A DNA stretch of 64,000 nt from Phallusia mammillata (taxonomy: Eukaryota; Chordata; Ascidiacea; Phlebobranchia; Ascidiidae), in the NCBI GenBank assembly GCA_003260075.1, contig QLIY01000174.1, positions 62,001 to 126,000 of the forward strand, given 5' to 3'. A program made the translations under genes and the position numbers. This document shows, piece after piece, positions 51,892 through 62,192 of the stretch (position 1 is the first letter of the stretch; every line of letters starts with the position of its first letter). Under the pieces are notes generated by a model. The model searched no databases. It was not told where the DNA came from and saw only the letters and a program-made list of their open reading frames with translations.

Positions 51892-52226
51892 AAGCAAATT
51901 AGGGAAATTCCCATTTGGAAAAGAATTTCATAGAAATATTATTTTTTCCTCCAGATTTAAAACTGCGAACTGTGTTTGTTGTTGACTTAATTCTGTATTT
52001 ATTAAACCGAAATGTGTTAAATAAAATAAATCCAAACACGGATTGCCTAAATATAACGTAATGTGTTCCCAGTAAGCTTGGTTACCATTAGTTATATTTT
52101 TTTGCAGCAGTAGACTTTGCTTGGTTGTGTTTTGTGTACAAACAAAACTTAAGGGATAAATTTGCACAGTGCAGTGATTTATTCCATGCAATTTCATATT
52201 TCTGAAGTGCTACTCCGAAAAATAGA

Positions 52227-55200
52227 ATGAGTGACATTGGAAACAGTAATGGTAAGTGACTAGGTGTATATAATTTTGGCTTTCTATGTTTTTTAATCAT
52301 TGAAGAAGCACTAGTTTTGAAAACTGAAATTATCTTTGTCAGCTGTTAGTTGTTACAATGTAAGATTCATCAACAAAGAATCTTGATTTCATCACAGTCT
52401 GTGATAATGGCCTGTGTCAACTTATTATTGCACCAAGATACCTAATTTTATTAGCTGTAGTTTACCTGAAAGCTGAAATAGTGATGCCTTAAGTATGGGC
52501 AAAGGCAAATGTTTATATCTTTGATGACATGTTTAATCTAGCTTACTGTGAAATGTAGGTTTGACAAAATTATTAGTGTATTACAAAAATTATTTAATTT
52601 AACCAACTGAATAAAAGTTATTTTCTATTTATTTTCTTGCAAACTTTGGCATAGGCTCACAGGTTTTTTTTTACAACTTTTGATGCATTCAAGCTGTGTA
52701 AACTAATATGATCATGAAATATCAAAAGACTTAAGGCAATGTTTTATCCCTATTCCAAATACACACAAAAAACAGGTTATGATTCACTGATTAGTAAATC
52801 AGTAATCAGTGATTACACTTTATGTAAATTACAACCATGGATGCTAAAAATGTGATTTGTAATATTTAATGTTTTATTCCTAGATTTTTATTCCCACATT
52901 AGGATAAAAAAATCTGGTTTAGGGATATGACTGACGGTGATATATTTTGTTGTTGGATTGAGTTAAAGTTACTGTACTTAACATAAAGTTGACTTTTGGT
53001 ACCCCAATTGCATGAGAACATTTGGAGCAGCATTTCTTAACCCAAAGTTTGCAATAGGTTTTGTTAGTCTTACCACGGGGGGGGGGCATGAAATACAAAA
53101 TATATTTGAACCTTGTACTATTTTCTGTGTGTACATGATTAACAGGTCCATAAATAGTTGATAAACACCAAAGTAAACTTGTATGCGTCTGAAAGGTTGC
53201 AGTATTTTAGTTTTACGACAAACTTTTCAGTCTTTAATCCAGAAGTTATTGTTAGTTGTGGACTATGTTTTATAAGTCATTGGTTTATGATGACAACTTT
53301 TTAAATGCTACCAATCTTAAACAATTTAATAGAGAAGCATTGGTTTTGTAAAACACAGCCTTTATTCAATCAGCACATTTTTTGCTGGTTATTTAATTGA
53401 ATTTTGTCCATAACATTAGTTACAAGGCTTTATTAAATTGTGCAGAAGTTTTCACACCATTAAATATTTAAGGGGATTATTATTAGGCATTAGATTAATT
53501 CGACCAAAAAAAAAAAAAATTGTGTTCAACAAGCCATATGGTACATACGAATCCACTGTGTTTTATTTACTTCCGACAAGTAAACCTATTGACTTCAGTG
53601 TCCCCAAAATCTCTTTCCCTCCGTCGACCAGCCGCCGGCTTTCATTCGGCTTTAACGTCACAATGTAAACATTGTTGAATATGAAACGAGGGTTATAGGG
53701 CGACACAATTGATTATGGATATCGATCTTTCACAAAAAATACGAGCGATAGTCACTCCATATGTCCGATGCCAATGCGCACCTTGCTACCTTGATTAATG
53801 AAATATTTGTAGGTACATTTTTTGTCAGTTATTAAGGTAAGTTATGGACTATGGTCAAAAGCATTGATAAAAGTAAATAAAGTTTTTATCGGAACGATTC
53901 GACATTTGTTAATAATGTCCTGATTTTTCAACTAAAAGGCACAGAATAAAGGGCTACGTTACATAGAAACATGACCTAGACAAAATATTTTAGAGAACGT
54001 GAAGTATATTTAGGAATTTTGTGATAGTTTTATGACAGCGGCGATACTGGTAACATCTTTGCGTTGAGATTTTTAGGTTTTAACGTAACGCTATTCCGCC
54101 AATAATAGCATTTCGAGTTTATTCTTTGTTGGACGAAAACACAATGGCCCCGTAATGAGGCGCACGTTTCCACGTGAATTCCATAAAAAAAAAGTGTACG
54201 AAATTTAACGCTTTCATTCGGTCTGCTAGCAAAAACGAAATTCGTTGTAGTCTTGAAAAACAGTGCCGATTTTATACAGGCCACAGAGCTGTTTGAACAT
54301 ACTGTACTTTTTGTATTGAAGGAAGTTTAGGTTTCGATTGTGGTAGAGTAGACAATCGTTAGTGACCATTCAGTCGAAAACAGCTTCATAACCTATACAT
54401 AACGTAAGAAAGAAAATACGAGCCAATATTTGTGTGTTTAAAACATTAGCCTTATTGCTTTCATCTGAACTTGATGTCGACGTTTTTCTCTTGTACGTTA
54501 CCAAGTTACATCATATTTGTTGGTTTGACCTAAAACAGCTAAATATCGAAACGTTGTAATGCTTTTTACACAAATTTTGGCTTGTATTTTCTTGATAATA
54601 ATAAAAAAACGGACATTGTGTACCCAAGTGTATTTAAGCAGGTGAACCACATATCATGTTAAATTTTAAATGCATACATTATTATTCACGAATCAAACCA
54701 TTAAATCCACGGTTTATTAAACAATTTATGCATAACTTTACCCTTTATTTCTCTTTGTGACTTCCAAAGCGAATTATGAAAGGGCATTATGACGTCATAA
54801 GGCACCTGTTGCTCGCATCGCTTTCAGACATAAGGCTAATCTAAATCATTAATTTTTAATGCGAAGTTTTTTTTTGTTGCCTCGCAACTGCCACACGCGA
54901 AAAAAGTGGACAATGGTTCGGTCGGTCATTTATTTGTGCTTTGTTGTCGGCTACAGTGGCTGACTTGTACGTCTTTGTGAATTATAGCAACTTTAGGCAG
55001 TTGCGTTGTTCGAAATGTTTTATGCCTTATATCAGTGGTCTTCAACCTGTGGGTCGCGACCCCAAGTGGGGTCGCCTAGGGGGGGGGGGAATTTTTAATG
55101 CGAAGTTTTTTTGTTGCCTCGCAACTGCCACACGCGAAAAAAAGTGGACAATGGTTTGGTCGGTCATTTATTTGTGCTTTGTTGTAACCTACAGTGGCTG

Positions 55201-58200
55201 ACTTGTAAGCTGTTGCGTTGTTAGAAATGTTTTTTGCCTTTAATGTTTTGTTACAAGACTGTGGAAAAGTTAAAATGAGAACAAATGCCGTTCTGCTAGT
55301 TTTTTCAGTAAGTAATAAATATCTTGGAAAGTGACATTTTTCATGTTTGTAAAAATATTCGTTGATACGTATTTAAGTTGATGTGTATTTATGAATGCAA
55401 AAATACAAGTGATTATTTTACTTCTTTTGCAAAGCGTTTGAGTTGCAATATGACCAAGTTTCATTTTATTTTTTCAATATCTATTCGGTAGGTTGTCCGA
55501 AATTTCGGTATAAGTTTCGTTAGTGCAGTTAAATATTTCCTTTTGGAGTGAAATATCAAATAATCTCGTTTTAATTAACAGCCTATTCAACAATGTAACA
55601 TCTGCTGGTTTTAGTTCATTAATCTTTCATGGTTCACATGCTTCTGTTGAACAGGTGGAAAACGGGCAAATGACGAACCAGCTGATTCTGGCAATGCAAA
55701 GCGGTCACGTGGTGGTAGCCATAGCGACGAGAGGGTCGAGATCCGAATGCTTATTCCTGTGAATGTAAGTTTGCCCTACCTAATGCGTAAAAAGTGTTTT
55801 TGTTAGAACTGTTTTGCGTACACTTTAAACCAGAGGTTTGTAAACAAATTTTGGCGACTTTTGAAGACAAAATTTGCAGTTTTGGAATATTTAATATATA
55901 ATTCAGTTTTCTGCACCACACTATGATTTCGCTCGCTGAAATGTACCCCTAAGTACGCCATTGTTAAGGACCCCTGCTTTAATTACACGCTTTTTGTTGG
56001 TTTTAAGACATTTTTAGAAATGTAGCCTACGTTGTTATTTACAGACTGCTGGTGCAATTATCGGAAAAGGTGGATCCAACATTCGTGATATGCGACAGGA
56101 GGTAAACATGACTTTGCATAAACGTTATCTTTGTATGGTATAATGGCCAAATTTTAACCCTGTTGCTAAAACTGTACTATCGAATCTAGTTAATTGCATA
56201 CTGTATAAACTCGTATTCCGTTTAATTGCACGGAAACGTAAGGGCCAAGCCGTTTATTTGTTGAGAAAAACTACGGTTAATTGCGCAAAAAGTTTTAAAT
56301 TTGAGTATGCGATTAACCAGATTCGTCTGTGTTTTGCTAAAACATAATTATCTCGATTTTATACAGTTGATATTTTCTGTGTTGAATAGTAAAGTTAATT
56401 CCACCCAATGTAACAACTTCAAATTTCCTTCCATCTTATTCCAAGCTAACCCAATACTTGTATTTTTTTAATCTTGTCCTATGGTCCATCCGTGCCCCTG
56501 TCCACTCCAACTCCAATGTCCACTGTCCATTCCTGGTCGCCCCATCCCTACTACGTTCTCGCTCTTGGACGACGCCACTAAAAACCGGTTGCATTTGCCT
56601 CTATTTATCCAATTGTGTTATTTTTGTCGCTCCGCCCCAATACTCCTATTTGCTACGTAATTACCCACAGTTCAACGCAAACATACAGATCCCCGATAGT
56701 CAGGGCGTTGAGCGGTAAATTTTTGTTTTAATTTTTGCTCCCCTACGGTTTTAATAAATCCGCATGGTGTAGCGACCTCCAGCGGCGGTGTATGAGAAAT
56801 ATTTCTTTCATTTTGTATTTAACTGTTTTGGGAACTTTGCTGCAAAACAACTGAACGTTATACAACTAAAACATCGGTGTTGGCAACTGTAGATGGTAGT
56901 CTTCATTTGTAAATCAATTATTCATGTCGAAATTGCAAACAATTCTGTCGCTGAAAATGTCTTACATCGTATAAGCTGTCGCTGGGTGGCGCTCACAAGT
57001 TAGAAGTGATAAAATTTTCGGGGTTGTAGGTTTCGTTTATAAAGTTTACAGCATTTCTGTGGGTGTTTTTAGGGTGATTTCAGCCACAACAAAGACTGTG
57101 TCGGATGCTGCTAAACTGGTGGGAAGGATCGTGGAAATCTTAAATGAGGTTCGTTTGTCATTATGACTATAGTTCCTCCTAAAATAAAATTAATTTTCTA
57201 ATACCCAACGAGATTTCGTTTTAATGGTGTAAAACCTTGGTTTTTGTCAGAAAAAATGACATATTTAATAGTTTTGCTAAATTAAAACCTTTTTGTGATA
57301 CTCTTAAGTTATCTTGGTGTTCCAAACTTTATTAACAAGTTTCTAGAATTACATTTTTCCTACCCAAATCCTTTAAACCCTATTTCAAATTGTCAAGAAA
57401 TCGCAGCCTTTTTTCATCATGGGTTTTATTTCCTCTGTAATATCAATTTTTTTAATGTAAATATATTTTTAGCGTTTACGTTTTGAAACTGTCGGTTCTG
57501 TTCGTTTGCTCGTTCACAAATCTCAAGCTGGAACCATCATTGGTTTGAAAGGAAGCAGAATTAAAGAACTCAGAGAGGTAAATTGACAATTTCCAATTTT
57601 TTGCAATCGTTTACATGTTTTAATCCAAGTATTAGTACCAACAACTAAAGCAATACAGACAAATATGCATAATCGTTCTAGTTAAATAGAGATCGCAAAT
57701 TTCAACCTTCTTAAGGTAATCGTTTTTCTTACATTGAATTTTATCTTCCGTTAACAGTAACATATTTTTGGTCATAAAAAGTCTGGGTGTAGTTTTGACC
57801 ACTGACTTGTATGAAAATACTAGTGGCTTAACGAAATAGTCTCATGAAACACCAACAAAATACCAGCTTTTTAACAGCTTTATTTTCTAAGTGCTGCGTA
57901 AGCTAGCCACCTTACAGTAGCTGACTTTGTTCCACTTTGTAGAAAACCGGGGCAAATATCAAAGTAAACCAGGAATGCTGCCCAGAATCAACCGACCGTA
58001 TATGTCAGATACGAGGAAATGTGGATGTTGTGGTGAAATGTGCTCACGACATCATTGAAATGCTACGAACTGTAAGTCATTAACCGAACCAAACTGTAAG
58101 TCATTAACCGAACCAAAAAAAAATATTGTAAATGCTAACTATGATAATTCAAATTTAAACAGTGGATCTGATTATGCGTTGTAATTCAAATTAAATTTGT

Positions 58201-61200
58201 AAGTAAAGCATTACCTTTATTACACAAAGCTTGACCTTTAACATTTTGCACATTAGCGGTGTTATGCCACTTTTTTATTTTTGTTCTTAAGTCTTTATTA
58301 GTATTAAGCAGGGAACGTTGCCATACAGTTTTGACACTTCTTTAACACAAGTTAAAATCTACATTTCCATTTTAGGCTCCACCGAAAGGCCCAACGTTTC
58401 CCTACGACCCAAACTTCTGGGACGATTCTTACGAGTATGGGGGCTACAACAGTTTCGACAAGGAATTCGGGATTGACCATGGGGCAAGAGGTGGCCGAAT
58501 GGGTCGCGGTGGGTCAAGGGGTCGTGGCGGAAGGGGTAAGTTCAATATAGTTCTCAAATTGTTCAAACAAATGTAATAAATAGAGTTTGGCTTACGATGA
58601 AAACTTGTTGTAATATGTTTTAGTTCACGTAACTAGTTAATAAATGATCACAATAACTGGGGGGGGGGGGCGGAAGGGGTAAGTTCGATATAGTTCCCAA
58701 ATTGTTCAAACAAATGTAATAAATAGAGTTTGACTTACGATGAAAACTTGTTGTATAATATGTTTTAGTTCACGTAACTAGTTAATAAATGATCACAATA
58801 ACTAGAAGAGAATCAATGGAGTTAACAGTATCTGACCTCTGACAGGCAACATTGTCATGGACGATCACTGTTTTATCAAACTGTAATGCTAAATATGGAA
58901 ACACGTTTAAAAGAAAACGAAATCAGTCGATATATTACTTGGATATATTTCAAATAGAATCTTCGTGAAATCGCAACTGACGGTGCCAATTTTGGGCGAA
59001 ATCTATATTTTCAACTCTTAACTTTTGGTGTTTAAAACTTATTTTTTTATTTCAGCTGGAAGATACGGGGGTGATGATTACTCGGGTAAGCAAAGCTCTG
59101 TAACCTGAATCGACTACACTTTTATCAGTTACAATGCAGTGTTTTTTTTTTCTTTCAGCGTGGTATTGGCAATACGCGCAATTCGTCAATTAGGTCTGGC
59201 TTATAAAAAACGTGGATTGTCTTCAAATTCAGTCTGCCCAGTGGTGGGATTAAAATTTTTGTCAACCGGTTCTGTCACAAAAGTTATATTTTTCAGCCGG
59301 TTCTGTTACAAAAAGTCAATTGACAGTAACCAGTTATGCTAACCGGTTCGCTCATCTCATAAAATTTTGTGAGACGGTTTTATAGAACCGGTGCGGACCG
59401 GCTGAATCCCACTACTGCTCTGTATATAACATAACAAAGTTCGCATACATGTTGTATTGCCGTGTTTGTAATTGTTTACTGCCTTTACTGTATCTAAGAA
59501 TTTAGTGAAAACAATTAGACAATACTTGCCTTCAAATTGTACCTCCATGTAGCACAAACAATTTCCCATGTAAAATCGCTATACTGGTAGTATGGAGTTT
59601 AAAGCTTATTGTCATTCGATTCGTACATTAGCCTAACCTGTATTGCTCTGTTCAAGAAATTGGGCAAATTACAGTTAAGTTTAGAGCTGGTTTTTCAGGA
59701 GAAACTAGTTAAACGGTAAAGTGTTCTTTTTTTTGTTTGAAGGTCGAATGCATGGCTCTCGAGGTGGAATGCAGGGCAATTATGACAGACAAAGGTAAAT
59801 TTATGATGAAAATATGTAATATACTGCTGTATTTAAACCTTTTGTTTCGTATTTATTTAGTGACTCCAATATTCCGCAATCAGTTGGACTATTTTAACAG
59901 TAGCTTAAGTACGTGTTTGTCCTAAAACCATTTTTTTGTTAGCAAGTTTATGTACATTATTTAGAACTGCTCTATCTTTTTGGTATGACGAGTGAAACCG
60001 ATTCTATTTGGTTCTATTCGGAACCAATCAAAGTCGTTCTATTTGAATAAGGTTTTTAACGATGCAACAAAATAAATTTTTGCATTCCTTTACAAAGTTT
60101 GAAACGTCGAAAACTAAACTATTTTGTGTGGTTTCTAAACAAATCACCCTTTACCAAAGCAAAAGCAGCTAAGAATAACACAGCATTTGGATAAAGTTAT
60201 ATAATTGAACACTTTTAAAGTCCAATTGGTTGTACAAGCGATAAACGCACTTATATTCTGACCCCGCCTTATCGCTGGTGAAAAGTCAGGTCAGCACGTC
60301 ACGCTTGGCAACTGGGAAGTGTTTTCCATAAATTATTCACTAAACATTTCAGACCTGCTTGGCTTATAATGTGAGCTATAGCGCCTGTACTCGACTAATA
60401 TACGACAACGCGAAATATAGTTATTTTTGCTATGTCTCTTTCTATGGCTTGCGCGCGCGTGTGTGTGTATTTGTTGGGCTTTTTAAATTGGGTTCAGTTT
60501 ATTAAGCGTGGTAAAAGAAACACATAACAACACAATTGCACTAAAACAATCATCAAGCCGAAAATAGTTGCGCAACGTTAAAACGTTTTGGAACGCAAAC
60601 ATTTAAGGGCACAATTAATAAGTAAGTAACTTCTGTCCTGCTTTAAAACCCTTTTTTCAACGTCTTCTATACATGCAGTTCCCCCCAAGAAATAATGAAA
60701 CCATTTTTTATATGGTTAAAGACGTATTTTTGTGGTAGTTGAGTATTTCTTTTTGTTTTGTTTCATGTCGTTTACTTATGCGTATACTTAAAGCAGGTTC
60801 TTACATACTGGTTAATTGGGAAGTTGCGTTATATAGGTGTAAAAACGGCGTTTAGGCTTATTTTCTGTGCGTCTATTTTCCGATTCGATTGAAACAATTT
60901 TGTTTCTTACCTCAAGACTACCAACCTTCTTTTAACTTTTCTTACAAAAAAAACAAAAAAACTATTCATGTTTCACACGCAAATGGTGATCTTATAAGTG
61001 AAACTGCTAGTACATACACAGTCTGTAGAAAGGGTATGTGCAACACACAGTTTGTAGGAACGGAAAATATTGTGAAAATTTTATCACAAAAACACAAAAC
61101 CACACCTGCAACCTGATCGTTTCGGCAACTTACTCAGACCACAAGACGTCTGCTCGTAATAACCGGACTTAATTGGGCTTTTGTATGTCTACGTCGGTCC

Positions 61201-62132
61201 CTATAGTATATCCGTCTGGGCTATAATTCCCTATACTTATGCCCGGGGACATCCTTTCAATTTAGCAGCTGTCTCTTTGAGTGGGAAAAGCGAGTTTATG
61301 TTGTTATCACTTTGTAAATAATTCAAACGGCGTCGTTGGAATATTCATAAGCTCTCAGCGGCGCGTCCGGCACCCAAAATTTTCTTGTGAGTTTTTTTCT
61401 TTCTTCCTCGTTGTGAAATATTGATGAACAAATGTGACTCCAACAAAGGAGTTAGTCAGTCTTCTTTCCTCACGCTAGTCCGACAATTGCTGCTTTTCCT
61501 AGCGCGCGTAGACGTAAAACTAGGTCATTTTTGCTTTTGTTACCAAAAAATGACAAGTAATTTCGTTTGGATGTTCATAAAAATGTGGAGTTAGATGGAC
61601 GTAACGTTTTGACAGTTGGATGTGTTTGAAAGTCCAGTTTAAGCTTTAAGCGACTTGCTTCGGTCAAATCGTCTTGAAGAAAAGCTTGCTAAGCGTTTCG
61701 CTGCACTGTGTAAGAAAGATAGCATGTGACAGTGTGCATATAAAAACTCGTATAAGTCAACGTTTTTGTGAATAAGTTTGTATAATTTCTGGAGAATAAA
61801 TACTGCATAGCAAGAGCGTATCATTTGAATATCAAAACTAAATGAGATGTTTGTATCGTGTTTTTGACATTGTCGTCTGCTACATTTATAAAGCTTTGGC
61901 GAGTTAATAATTACATTTTAAAGGGTTTGAAGTCAGTACGCTCTGAGTACGAATTCGTATAAGTTTTTTTTATGCATGCATGTAGATTAAGCACATCAAA
62001 CGATACACTTGCCGTAAACGATATACACTTGCCGTATAGTTAACAACCCAACTTAACTGACTGTTAAAACGTTTATTTGCAGCAACCGTAGCACCGGTGG
62101 TGGTGGTGGTGGTGGTGGTGGTGGGGGTGGTA

Positions 62133-62192
<60 letters not shown>

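Larger units (their letters stand above)
49281..52226. other. RBM33 3' UTR and intergenic space before hnRNP K
   Basis: The first 1.3 kb is T-rich, as expected of a 3' UTR. An AATAAA lies at 50816-50821. It also holds a SINE-like copy and a G-run duplication. Nothing else looks coding; the open frame at 50575-50805 is not needed by RBM33. Confidence 0.5.
54851..55210. repeat. Direct duplication split by a G run, with a hAT end in one copy
   Basis: The left copy starts aatttttaatgcgaagtttt at 54851 and the right copy at 55090. Both run through gtcggtcatttatttgtgct and cagtggctgacttgta. The left then enters a hAT end at 55033; the right continues without it. Confidence 0.7.
52252..55654 (+). 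other. HNRNPK: hnRNP K intron 1, 3.4 kb
   Basis: Begins GTAAGTGAC and ends TTGAACAG. It carries two G-run joins and the left end of a hAT element. Phase 1 joins the short first exon (MSDIGNSN) to exon 2. Confidence 0.75.

Noticed and set aside
58671-58682. Second copy of the hnRNP K exon 8 end and donor, as an alternative exon
   Set aside because: It has no acceptor of its own and is explained by the overlapping contig copy.
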